Below, in pieces: positions 49,560 through 61,370 of a stretch of DNA of 64,000 bases. Every line of letters starts with the position of its first letter. Positions within the stretch are counted from its first letter, which is position 1. The stretch comes from Struthio camelus. Its lineage: Eukaryota; Chordata; Aves; Struthioniformes; Struthionidae. Below the pieces are notes generated by a model. It was given only the letters and a program-made list of their open reading frames with translations. It had not been told where the DNA came from and searched no databases. The translations under genes were made by a program, and so were the position numbers. The stretch is from positions 197,898,247 through 197,962,246 of the forward strand of contig NC_090942.1 in NCBI RefSeq assembly GCF_040807025.1. Reading direction: 5' to 3'.

Positions 49560-50730
49560 GATGCAATCTCTGAATTGGAAGATTGTCTTTAAGATCTCCA
49601 GAAAGTGGAGAAAGGCAAACAATGATTCTGAAAGGGAGAAAAGAGACATCAAGAAGAAGCCAGCCTACCTTAGATTTATGCAAGGATACTAGAATAAATA
49701 TTTTAAATGTGTTAGAGCTTACAGAATAGTAAGGGAATGGGAAACAGCCAACATATGTTTGTCAGGAACAAACCAATCCGCTTTCCTTCTTTAACAGTGT
49801 CCTATCCCGATGGACAGGATAGGAGGAGAAGCCATGATATATCTTGGTTCTCATGTCATTGTAAGTAAAATAAGTAAATATAGTTAAGAATATGGCAACA
49901 CATAAGACTGCAGAATCATTCTCAGAACGGATCAGTGGTTCACTGTCCAATCAGAAGGAGTTTCAAGTGGGACCCTCTTGGGATCCACCCTACATCTGCT
50001 TCTATTCAAAGTTTTAATGAATAACCTTGATGGCAGGCTGGAGAGAGCGCTAAACAATTTGTGAATGGCTTCTGCATTAGAAGAGTTGCAACTCCTTTGG
50101 ACGATGGAATCCACATGATGGAGAGATGATTGTCTGCAATCAGCAAAATGAGATACAAAAACCAACAAGAGGGAAGTACTATACTTGGGAAGGAAACTTT
50201 AAATGAACAAAATGAGAAATAAGGGTCAGGCCAGAGGAACAACAGGCCAAATATGTGTGAGTAGTGTGATGCTGTTAGAAAAACAGGCCGATACCGTTCC
50301 GAGAGATGGTAACGGAACTGCTGTATGGAAGACAGAAAAACTAGTTACCCTTCTGTGCTTGGTACCTTTGAGGTCCTACTCGGAGTGTGGTACCTGGTGT
50401 TTGGGATCAAGCTTGCAAACAAAACAGAGATGCTTTAAACGATGAAGTTTAGAAAGTATGAGTTAGGAGAGGAAGGTGAAGGAAGTGGGTTTGGTTAGTC
50501 AAGAAAAAAAAAGGAAAAGGCTGAGGAAAACGTAGTAAGTCTTCAAATACATAAATGTTTTTTACAGAAAGCTGATCTTTCCTTTACATAGGAAAGAAAA
50601 AGAAATAATCATCTTAACTTGCAGCAAAGGTTATGTACCTCAGATATTAAGAGGCTTTTAAGGGCAGGTTAGACCAAAATCTGTCAGATTTGGCAAAGTA
50701 TTTAATTCTGCCTTGGAGCCAGCAAATGAC
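49560..50730 (+). repeat. Ancient CR1/L3-type LINE fossil
   Basis: A chain of short, ordered matches follows the + strand of an L3-like ORF2. 'gtttcaagtgggaccctcttgggatccacc' (49960-49989) marks the GVPQG region, and 'aataaccttgatggcaggctggagagagc' (50020-50048) the NDLD segment. 'gcaaaatgagatacaaaaaccaac' (50142-50165) follows. 'gtgggtttggttagtcaagaaaa' (50480-50502) matches 'GLFSLEKR', and 'ttcaaatacataaatgtttt' (50540-50559) matches 'FKYIKG'. 'cttgcagcaaaggtt' (50618-50632) and 'agggcaggttagac' (50660-50673) near the C-terminus complete the order. Stops and indels abound. It has a separate and older origin than the neighbouring CR1. Confidence 0.65.
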
Positions 50731-53700
50731 CTACATCTATTTTTCTTTATCTATTTTAAGTTAAAGGCCACCTGGCCTTTTTGGGGAAAAACAAATCCAT
50801 TGACTGTCCTATATCCTATTACTGTTTAATATTAATACAGCTCCTCTCACAGCAGCCAACTATCCTCCCTAATGAAAGTTAGAGGTGCAAAATAGTAAGA
50901 AAGTCTGAATATCACAAGAGGGCTCAGAGACAAAGGATTAGTGCCATCCATAGTGGGATTTTCTGGTTTTGGTGAGGTGACCCACTGAGTACCTTTGCTT
51001 CTTTTGAGACATCTACAGGCCCTGATTCCAGTTCATCACTTATTACCGTTTTATTTAATGCAAATAATACAATTAAATAATACATAGCTAAATAAGCTAT
51101 GACAAATTCTTACGGATGCAGAGAAGCTCCAAGATGACTGTTGGAGCCTGTGGTTGAGATTTGCAGGCTTTGTCTGTAATTCACCCAGTTTCTTTCCCTG
51201 TGCTTGTCAGCAGTGTTGTGTATTAGTGCAATTCTCGCCAACAGCAAGGAGCCTCCCTTTTATCTTGCTTACTTAAATCAGGAGCTTTGTCTTCCTAGCA
51301 TTAATATATTCATGCAAATTATAATTGATTTATCAAAAATGTCCTAAGTTTATTTCAGGTGGATGATGTATAGTTATCCCAGGATGAGGCCAGGTCAGAA
51401 AACTTGACTCCATTTTTTTTTTTCCTTAGAAAAATCTGCATCACAAAAAATCCCTGCTCTGTCATGTATGGCCCCTCTGTTGCTACAGGTTACTGAAATG
51501 TAGAACTGGAGCAAACTCCAAATATAGCCTTATGTTTTGTTTAATTTCCACATTAGGAGTCAGCAGCCTGTTAAGGATTTTTAAATGTAATTATTTATTT
51601 TAAAACTCAATTGGCCATCAGTGGTCTTATTACTCTTGTCGTGTTGACAGTATATCTGTTTTAAATCTTAGCTACATGTTCTTAACAATATGTTACCTGG
51701 CTACAAGGTCTTGACCAGCTGTTCCATGTCATTAAAAGAGGTGGCAGCTTATCACTGCACAACTTTTTAATATATGGCTGTTGTCCTCTGGTCTCTCAGT
51801 GTGCAGAGCAACACAGCCATGGTTTTGCAATGTGGAACAGCGCTCAGAGCTCAGCAGCTTCCACAGGATTTTTTTTACAGGTTTATGCTGTCACCCAACA
51901 GGCTTCTGGGGAACTGAGCACAGAATTTGCATTTTATAATACGGCAAAATTATTCTCCTGCTGAATAAGACATTACGATCCCGATTCAGAAGGTCTTGCT
52001 TTGAGTATATAGGGATGGAGCTGCAGCACTTGAAGTGGCCCAGTGGCTCAGATGCCTGACCAGGTGCATGTGCAGTGCAAGGGGAGAGCAAGGTGCCCCC
52101 AAAAGAAGTTTTGAGTGCTCGTGCAAAACTGAGCAGGGCCTTGCCTGGAATTGATCTGTTGCAAATGCTAAGTACAGCTGGGAAATGTCAGCATCTTGGT
52201 GTTCATGCATCTGAATGAAGTGCATATTTGAACATTTGTTCACTGAAGATCCAGAGTGCCAAGGCCTCCTTTGGTGTGGGTGTCTGACCTTAGTGTTTTT
52301 TAAATATGTCCAGAAGAAATTTTACTTTTTCTTTTTTTTCAGTGTAGCCTAGTATTCAGAGCGTTCATTGAGAAAGTAAGAAAGAGAGCTGGATTCGGTT
52401 CGTTCCTCAGTCTGAAGGGTTTCAAACCCATATGTCCAATATTCAGGAACATGCCCCAAATTCCCCCCCCCCCCAAAAATGACTGTGTTGGAAGAGGAAA
52501 ACCTCCACCAGTCGTTAGAACTTGCAGCCAAACAGCCAAAAGGAGACTGAGCAGGAGGAACCTAGGCCCATGCCTAATGTGTAGGAACATATCCTGGAGG
52601 GAAGGACCCTGCTCTCTGCATTATTTCTTCTATATGTACAATGACTGTGTAATGGAAAATGCATAAGCAAGACTAAGCAGTGCTAGAGAGCAGACTTTGT
52701 GAGTCACTGATTTCTACTCAGATGTTTAAATCTTACCTAAATGCCATATTTGGTGCTCCCCATATGAATCCCTGTAAAGCTGGATCCTGTTATATCTACT
52801 TGGCATCTCTGTGAGTTTTGCCTGAGAAACAACAGAAATACACTGTGCAGACCTCACGATCCCTTCAGCGCTTGTTTCTCTCGTCAATCTCCAAGTCACG
52901 CAACATTTTAAAACCAGCACCATCAATGTATGTTCTGCATTAAGCTTTAGTAACCCTAGACTCTTGTCTAGCTGCCTGAGCAAGACCAAAAGACAGTGTC
53001 CTCTGAATCCTGGCGATTCAGTCCAGCAGTTGAGCCACCGCAGTCCTGCCATGGGCTGAGTCCTCTCCAGCCGACTTCAGCCAGACCCTGGTTAGTGGGA
53101 AAAGGGGAGGAGGAATTTGAGCTCAGAACAGGGGCCTTGAGGATGGAAGAAAGCAAAGGAAGGGAAAGGCTTAAAGAGCGCTCCTCCACTTGACCATATT
53201 TTATAAACCTGTTTTGCTGATTTTAGGTACAGGTGTCCCCACTTCTTATGTACCTGTGGCTAGCTTTTCAGAATCGTCTTTCTTATTAACGCACAAGTAA
53301 TCCCACTGAAACCAGTATAGCTATTCAGATGCTTAAAATTAAGCATATAATTATATTCCTGACTTTAATAAGTTACTTAAATTTCATAATCGTAGTGATT
53401 TTTATAAAGGAAGTATCCTCATTTGCTAATGCTAACTATGAAAATGGGAAAATTAAGGTAAAAATTTTGCAATTTAAGTAATTAAGGAGTTATATTTTAA
53501 TAGAAAAAAGTTTTAATGGAAGCACTGCTTGAAGTTTACTCAGTAATTCTTTTAAGTAATTCTTTGGTATATTAGTATTTTTCCTCCCTTTTGTATTTTT
53601 GATATCATCCTAATGAAAAGAATACATTTAACTTGGAATCATGCCTTCTATATATGTTCCAGTTGTCCCTATTATTAGAACTGACAGAGATAAAGTGACA

Positions 53701-55329
53701 TCTGAAGTGTATATACAGTATATACAAAAGAGTCTCTGAGATAAAGATTCTGTGATCCTTAAATACTTTCCAAATGTCTCTAAAGGGATTTAACTTCAGT
53801 AAGGAAATTTAACAGAGAAAAGTAATTTCTGATTACACAGATTTCTTTGCCATTTAACAGGGTTTAAATTGAATCACTGACCTAAAATATTCATTTTGAA
53901 AATAACTTCTTAAAAAACATTCAGACAAAGTTGTTGATGCTTTCAGTTTTGTTCTCTGAAGACAGCTGAAGGACATAAAAATGTATCTCACATCATTTGC
54001 TTTTTCTAAATAATCCCTTTTAGTAGGATTAGTCACAGTATTAAATTAAAAGAAGGAGCAATTAATTATATTCTTATGAAATGAAGAAGAGAAAATTCTT
54101 TGAAATTTTCTCCCTTCCTCCTCACCCCCTCCTCCATGGAAAATCTAAATTACTTATATATATTTTTAGTTATGGAAAACCTTTCAATTTTCCATTAAAC
54201 TAAAAGTGGCAGGAATGAATGGTACATGTACAAAAACTGATTCGGAATGACTTTTAGGTATGCTAAGGGAATGTGTGGCCAAAATGAAAAGGAATGTTTA
54301 ATTTATAACAACTGCTAGTCTACAAGGTAAGGTCTTAATGCTGCAAGTAGTTGTCAGTGGTTTTGGACAAGCACCTGTGCAGAATCTAACTAACTGATGC
54401 CTATTACATGTATATTTGGCAGAGCTGGCCAGCAATTGTTATTGGAGTAGTTTTACAGGCAGAAAAAAAGACTGACAAGAGCCTCTAAGCAGACAGCTGG
54501 GAAGCTGAACATCGCTGTACCAGTTCTCCCGGAATTTAATTTTTCCATAAATCACTTCCTGCAAAAGTGACATTTTTCACTACTTTGAATCATCTTTTTT
54601 TTTTCCTCCTACATGAATGCTTTAAATCACCCCAAACAAATACTTTTGCATTGAGATTCCTTTTTTTGCAATGATTTGTTCGGATATTAAATAAATTTGA
54701 ACGTGTTCCTACTTGTCCCGTCATCCATGGCATAGCGTTGGTTCATATGATCATGACCATATGAAAGCCTTTTTTATTGTGAATTTAAGTTTTTTTTTCT
54801 TTTTATAACTATTGCTATGAGAGTGTACAAGTGTTGCATAGCAGCTAGAAAGCACTGAATGTTCTGTAGAAAAAGAGTGAGGATAAGCTTCTGGAAGAAG
54901 GGATAGTGGGCAAAAAGCTACAGAAAAGAACAATATAATAACAAGAATATATCACGAACTGTGTGAGAAGCAAGGTGAAAATGACAACAGAATGTGAAGA
55001 GAGACTGCAAGAGCTCTGAGGGGAGAAAACACAATATCAGGAAATAGCCATTATCTCTAGTTCATTTGTGCAAATGATACACAGGGGCATGGCGCCTCTT
55101 GGAAAGCTTAATCAGAGAATCCGCAAAAGGGAAAACAACTCTTATTTAGTCTGAATCCGTGCCTCAGGCCCACATCAAGAAGTAATGGTCCAAGAGTCAC
55201 ATTCTATCACTGGCTGTGTTGCAGCTATAATCAAATCTCCTGATAGGAACAAAAATGCTTAAAAAATACACTGCATAAGAATTAACTGACAAAAATGAAG
55301 AAACTTAAAGAAAATTGCAAGGAAAAGCT
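50731..55329 (+). other. Intron 3, no gene recognised
   Basis: A T10 run at 51414-51423 and a C12 run at 52463-52474 occur. A 9-1-9 inverted repeat tgtatatac-a-gtatataca lies at 53708-53726. There is no conserved peptide flanked by splice sites. Confidence 0.5.
52463..52474 (+). repeat. C12 homopolymer
   Basis: Twelve consecutive C followed by AAAAA. Such runs are often miscalled in assembly. Confidence 0.95.
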
Positions 55330-56330
55330 AGAAGGGTATAATGCGAGCAGACAAGTGTGGAAAGTGCTGAAAGACTCAATGTTGAATGGTTGGTGTAGGT
55401 GTATGGCACCCATAAAGAGGCTGCTGTTCAACCGATTTCTATGTAATTTGTGCCTAGAAACAAAATGAATAGCGTACTGATAAAGTTTGCTGATGACATA
55501 GAGTTATTCAGGATAACTGACTGCAAAGAGTTTCAAAAAAGAGTCTCATGTGAAACTAATGACTGGGTGCAAAATTGCAGAAAAATACTTGTCAATAAAT
55601 GCTAGGAAATGCACACAGAAAAAAGAACTAAGTATACATTCACAGTGGTACCTTCTATTCCTGTTCAGGAGAGAGATATTGAAGTCATTATCAGAGTAGT
55701 TTTCAGTTCTCTGAAAACATTAGCTCCATATTCAAACCTGGTCTAAAAAGTATTCAAATATTAAGAAGAAAAATGAAAACAATACAGCAAATATTGCTCT
55801 GACACAAGGTAAATAACTGGTGCAACTGTATCTTGAATACTGCATGAAATTCAGGTTTTCTGCATCTCTAAAAGGGTATAGATGCACCAGTCGATGTCCT
55901 TAAATGGACCAAAGATGCAAACTATTTCTGTGTGAGGCTGGATTAGCAGGCTAGGGTTCTTCACTTGAGAAACGAGGTGTATCATACAAAAGAGGCATAT
56001 GTACTTGAGAGACAAGTGATAGCATTCTTGAACCCACAATTGATAGAAGTTACTGAATAGCACGTAAACCTCCATGGCTTCTTACAACAAGAGAACCACA
56101 GGGAAGATTTAAAACAGAAGGGACCATTTTTAAAAATATATATAGAATTAAATTGCAGATCCCCTTGACATATTAATTTGTGTAATCAGAAGTACAAGTG
56201 AGTCCAAGAAAGTATTCGTGGAGGACAGATCCATCACTCGCTGTATTAGACATAAGATTCATGAAGCCTCTGGTTCAGGAAATTCTTCAGCTGCCGACTG
56301 CAGGAAGCCAGGGGAGAGCAGCAAGGAGGA
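55330..56330 (+). repeat. Ancient CR1-type LINE fossil, RT C-terminal half
   Basis: 'gataaagtttgctgatgaca' (55480-55499) encodes IKFADD, the catalytic palm motif. 'gactgcaaagagtttcaaa' and 'aatgactgggtgcaaaattgcag' (55558-55580) follow, corresponding to the segment downstream of FADD. 'gagagatattgaagtcatt' (55672-55690) matches the RDLGVI segment. 'cttgaatactgcatgaaattc' (55832-55852) encodes LEYCMKF, matching LEYCVQF in the young CR1. A weaker tail runs through 'gaggacagatccatcactcgctg' (56220-56242). Many stops; dead. Confidence 0.7.
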
Positions 56331-58709
56331 GATTGCGCTTCTCTCCTTGCTTTTTTCCTCTGAATGCATTTTTGATCCAACCCAAAATGATGGTTTCCCC
56401 TGCTCTGATACTATTTTCACCACCTGCAAGTCTCTTTCCTGCAATTTAGGACAAAACTAACTTTCATTTAGAGTACTGGCCGTTATGACAAATGCACTTT
56501 CAAGTCTATGGACCCTTGTTTTGTGTTGTTTGGAAGGTGTGAAATCACCTCAAAGAGCTAATGAAAGATGATTGACATTATCAGCCCCAGTGCCTCCAAC
56601 TTGCCAGTATGGGAGGAGTTGCAGGAGAAACTGATTTGAGCCTCTGCTGTGTGGTCCAAGGTTGTCAGGTTGGCTCAGTTAGGTTCCTGCTGGGGTAATC
56701 TAAAGCAAATCCTGAGATTTAAGAGAGTAGAGAAGCAGGCTTATGTTGCTGCTGGAGTGAAATCAGGCCCTAAGTGAATATTTATACCTCACTGCCAGAT
56801 ATAGTGAATAGTTCCATCTTTGCAATAGCACCTTATTAATTCAGTTTAAACACATTTCAGTGTTTAAGGAATTTAATGTAAAGAAAAAAGAATTAAATTA
56901 TTTTTGATAAATGGCCTGCTTTAGGTGAATGTGATTGTATGGGTATCATGGTCCCTGACAAGTTCAGCTTTGATTAAAAACAATAGTGTACGGTACGTCT
57001 CGTGATGATTTGTGGTTTCAGTATCGTTTGATGTTGCTCCAGGAAGATGTTCTCTTTCTTTCCCTGGGTTATGCATTTCTGAATGTAATACATCACCCAT
57101 AACTTTTAAGAGTATCACACAAATTTATTGTGACAACAATAAACTTTTGCTCGGCATGGGATTTTATTAATAAACTGTAATTTCTTAAATGGTACTTGAT
57201 GCCTTTTTAATTAAAAAGACCATAATGTGTCAATGCCAAACTCTCAACTACTGCTATAAGGCCTGAGCATTTTGGAATTGATTTCTGTTCGTGTTAAATG
57301 AGAGAAACATACAGGCAGAGCAGCTGAATAGCTAAATGATAAAAGGCCCTATTTCTTTAAAGCTTGTCTTTTGATCCTCACATTGCTGCAGAGGCACCGA
57401 ATGCACTATTCATTGCAAGGGGAGTGTTTTCCTATCTCAGCTAGATTTCATGCTGTTATTCTTGTAATTGTAAAGTGTCTCTTTTTCTGAAGCAAAATGG
57501 ATCTGATGGTGAATGGTGGTCACCCTGACAGACTCCAACAGGCTGCACACACACAGCTTCTGCTAGCGTTTTCTATACTTAACGTTTCTAGAAAGAGTTG
57601 AAAGTTTGCACTTTTTTTCCCCTTGAAGGAACTTTTATTTTCCTGTGGGAACCAACATCTCAATAGTGTAACCAAAAAACTATTTTATCGTTGTAGCCAG
57701 AAGTGTTTTATGTGGAAATATCTGCAGGACCTGACCCAGGCATTTCCACTGAAGCAACTCAAAGAAGAGGGTTGGCTAGGTACAGCTAGTTCTACAGCTT
57801 TGCTGTTTCAGCATCTTCAGTTTTCATTCTTTCCGATGCTAACCCAGGATTGTTTAATATTCTTATTTCTCATGTAACATCACTCATTTAGCACAGCTAA
57901 AGTTTTGCTGAGGTCCCTGCTGTGCACGAGACCTGATCAGCCTCACTGTCTGCTGTGAATTGCCTTAGTCTGAGAGCCCTGAGCCGGCCTGTAGAGCTGC
58001 CAGTAGGCAAATTTCTTCCCAATTCTGAGATCAATTGCCCTTTTCAGGGCAAAAATTTTTGCTGAAATTAGAGTGAAATCTAACCTCGATTCTAACTTAA
58101 GAAAAGTTCTGCTACTTGAATTACTGTCGTAACTATGAGGCATTCTCCAAGCCAGGCATGTCTGTATTGTATATGTGGTTATCAAGCAAGAGTTGGATTA
58201 TCTATTGTCTGTCAAGAAAGGAAGAGAAGTAGTTAGGCAGTTTTCGCTTAGTTCTTTTTTAATGGCTGTTTTCAACAGAATAACTAGCCCTGGCTATTAC
58301 AAGAACCATGTATGGACTTGATTTCAGAAGTGCTTCTTTCAGACTGCAGATGAGCCTTAAGTGAGGATTAAAAAGGGCCAGGTTGCTTTGTCATTAACAT
58401 GGTGGTAACTATTTATTGAGAAAATGAGACTGTTTTACTGTTTATTGCTGACCTGAAAGATGTCACTCGTGTCAATGTGTTTCTAAATTCTACTTTGTTT
58501 TTAGAATAAGTTAGTATGTTATGAACTCTTCTCACTTGCTAGAGATAGCACATATTAGAGAATAACACGTAGCACAATAAGAGATAAATAATCAGTTCCT
58601 GTGGTTCAAATATCTGGCTGCCGTTGTGTCAGAACCAGTACTTATCCTTATACTCTGTATTCATTAGTGTCTTGAGGGATGCTTATTCACCTCATCTGTT
58701 CTGTTCCAG
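56331..58709 (+). other. Intron 3, 3' end
   Basis: No recognisable gene or repeat. The intron ends with 'ctgttccag' (AG 58708-58709). The pyrimidine tract is rather short, but reading continues in phase. Confidence 0.6.
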
Positions 58710-59749
58710 TGATTCACCATTTTTCAACGAAAGAGAGGCGCATGCGAGCAATAAGGGAGATGGCTCGCATCTTGAGAGTAGGAGGCCAGATAATGATATA
58801 TGTGTGGGCAATGGAGCAAAAACGGAGAAGATTTGAAAAGCAAGATGTCTTTGTTCCTTGGAATCCTTCACCTCCCTCCTGCTCCTCGGGTGATCCATGT
58901 TCACCTGGAATACAAAAATCAATTCTTCGCAAGGACAAAAAGCTGGCTTTGAACCAGTGCTGCCATAAGTTGGATGACACTTTAGAGGTATATAGGAAAG
59001 CCAGAAGTTCTTCCTGTGGAGCGGGGAAAAAACCCCTGTGCACAGTTCTTGATAAATCGCTGAGATGGTCTCTGTTCTCAAGATCACTTGACTCTGTATT
59101 AGACTTGGGCAATCAGTGGCACCGAGAGGAGCTCATTAGATATCGCAATTACAGCATTCAGATGAATGAATTAAACAGAAAAAAAAGACTTGAAAAAAAC
59201 AGGGAGTGTGGCTTTCTGAAACACGTTTCCAACTTTTTTCTACACTGCAAAGAAAGTTTTGAAAATACAACAGCTTTTGAAGTGGCTGTTAAACCTATGC
59301 TGCCCATGTCACATTGTTCCAAGGCTTTCAGAAGTTGCTACTCAGAATTAGGCCAAGAGACTATACAGCTCCCTACGGCTGCAGATACTATTCACGGCTG
59401 CAGCAGAGTGTGTTTACCTGACCTGATTTCACATCAGAAAGAATTAGCTGTCAGACAACAACTTAAAATAGATCATCACTCAAAACAAGGAGCTTTCTGC
59501 GAACCTCAGAACAAAACCAGAATAGGCTGCTCTCCACAGAAAACAGTCGATGAATGTGTCCCGAGCATGAAGAACAGACAGCAGCAGGGTCCTAATGGGG
59601 CCTGTCTAAGGTATTACCATGTTTTTAAAGAAGGCGAGTTGGCTGAACTGATAGAACGTCATATTCCTGAGCTACATATTATTGATTCATACTTTGACCA
59701 TGCAAATTGGTGTGTGATTGCAGAGAAGACTAAAGTGTGGACGATCTAG
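58710..59749 (+). CDS. TRMT9B: TRMT9B coding exon 3 (C-terminal 346 residues, stop)
   Basis: This exon supplies residues 110-455 and the TAG stop at 59747-59749. It begins in phase with VIHHFST (110-116), the motif that defines Trm9-like enzymes, and continues with [20 protein letters not shown] (about 121-140) and VWAMEQ, strand and helix five of the methyltransferase fold. A long, polar, Ser-, Cys- and Lys-rich stretch (about 150-405) interrupts the domain. It looks disordered and is a hallmark of TRMT9B against shorter Trm9 proteins. The fold closes with [19 protein letters not shown] (409-427) and [15 protein letters not shown] (435-449), the conserved C-terminal strands. No frame break is present. 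In mammals the insert is phosphorylated under stress, but I cannot place those sites here. Mono-exonic coding of this large part agrees with the known gene structure. Confidence 0.95.
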
Positions 59750-60050
59750 GGGAACTTTTTTTATTGAAAGGCACAAAGACCACTTAGGGGCTTTCTTCCT
59801 TTTGAAAGCTCCATGCCTTTGAAAATCTTTCCTGAAGCTTTTCATAGCCTTGAGTTTCTTCAGGGCCAAGGGGGAAGTATGAGGAGGGCAGTATTTTGCA
59901 ACTCTTAGGCTCTGTGACTGTTTTCTTTGATTTTGTTCTTAAAATATATTTCTATTGAAATATTTTTTTTTTCTAGAGGTATTATTTCCTATGAGCACAT
60001 TTGAGCACACTGATCCTTTTTAATAAATAGGTGCCAGCTGTGTTTTGTTG
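59750..60050 (+). other. TRMT9B: TRMT9B proximal 3' UTR
   Basis: Sequence after the TAG stop is T-rich and ends with AATAAA at 60022 followed by a GT-rich stretch. This is the shortest 3' UTR that the sequence supports, about 290 bases. Confidence 0.7.
60022..60027 (+). terminator. TRMT9B: Poly(A) signal AATAAA, proximal
   Basis: AATAAA lies 272 bases after the stop, and a GT-rich element (gctgtgttttgttg, 60037-60050) follows at the right distance for cleavage near 60040. Confidence 0.65.
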
Positions 60051-60768
60051 CTTTAAAAAAGGTAGAATACAGTTGGAAGCACATTGCTGGATTGTTTTTT
60101 ATGTGTGCTTTAAAAGTCTTTGTTACTCGTTTATAACTATGTACTTATTCATGTCATATTTGTATTTTAGAATTTATTGTACTCTGGCACTTGATGTAAC
60201 ATAGCATAGGAAGTAATTGAAGGATGCGTTATTTTATTACAGTTCACTTTGTCAGCATATATGAAACTTCTAGTCATACTGGACAGACAGTCTTTTACAA
60301 GAATTACCATATATATGTGGTATGTATATAGTTCTCATAGCAGAGACAGTAACTGGTGACAGTGTCACACAGTCTAGAGAACTTTTTCATTGCCTGGTAA
60401 CAGTTGCAGCCAAGAAAGCAGATAGATATTTGCCTCCATATATGCCAGTGTATGACCCCCAAAAAAATCAGTCTTAAAAGTGAGCTTGACATGTATGTTC
60501 AAACTAAATTCCACTGTAAGCAAAACTTGTAGCAGTCATAAGGATTTAGTAACCCATTTAAAACTGTAAAGTGAATGAGCATAGCACAGAAAAGTGTTCC
60601 AATGACTGTTAGTCAACTGAGAAAATATTTACTAACATCAGCATGCAATAATAATGCATTTATCCATGGGTCTGCCTTTTTCAAAGATCAGCTGCACTAT
60701 CCAGTTTTTATAGATACTGGGGTATATTTACTGGGGTAAATAACTGTGCTTAAGATCACATAAAATGG

Positions 60769-60774
60769 AATAAA
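60769..60774 (+). terminator. TRMT9B: Poly(A) signal AATAAA, second candidate
   Basis: A canonical hexamer about 1 kb after the stop. The downstream element is A-rich, not GT-rich, so this is a weaker site. Confidence 0.35.
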
Positions 60775-61364
60775 GCTTTAAAAGAAAAACTAACAAACAT
60801 ACAAAAATCCGAAGCAACGTGCCTGCGTTGTTAATGATTATGTATGTACTGGGGAGCTCTGTCCATAGTTTAACTTCCTACCTTCGTTTCTGTGGATTCA
60901 TGAATCAGAGATCAGTCTTGTTTTCTGACAAATATGCCCTTGCATATTCTTTATGTGTCTATGAGTAACAGATGCATATCACATTTTCAAATGTAGCATG
61001 GAACCGTACGCTAATCTGAGTTTTTTAATGCAGCTTTAATTCAATTTGGATATAATATCTGTAATCACATTTCCTTTACTTCCTCCCACAGAGTTCATGT
61101 CGGCTGTATCATACATCTTGCATTTTCAGGGGGAAAAGCTGGAGGAGCTAATCAGTGTCTTCCATCTGTAATGACTGCCTCTGCAGTATTTCTTTTTTCC
61201 CCCTAAATGTTAGTATCTCTGTGCAAGTGAAAAAAAATAATTTTTGGTCACAAAATGTTGCTGCCGTTCTGATCTGAACACGCTCTTCTCTTCATTTTAT
61301 TCATTTGTACCATTGTCAGAAGGACTTGATAGATTTCCCTATTTTTAATGCAAATTCAGGTTGT

Positions 61365-61370
61365 AATAAA
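61365..61370 (+). terminator. TRMT9B: Poly(A) signal AATAAA, third candidate
   Basis: A canonical hexamer about 1.6 kb after the stop. A T/G-rich region lies at 61410-61440. It would give a long 3' UTR isoform. Confidence 0.35.
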
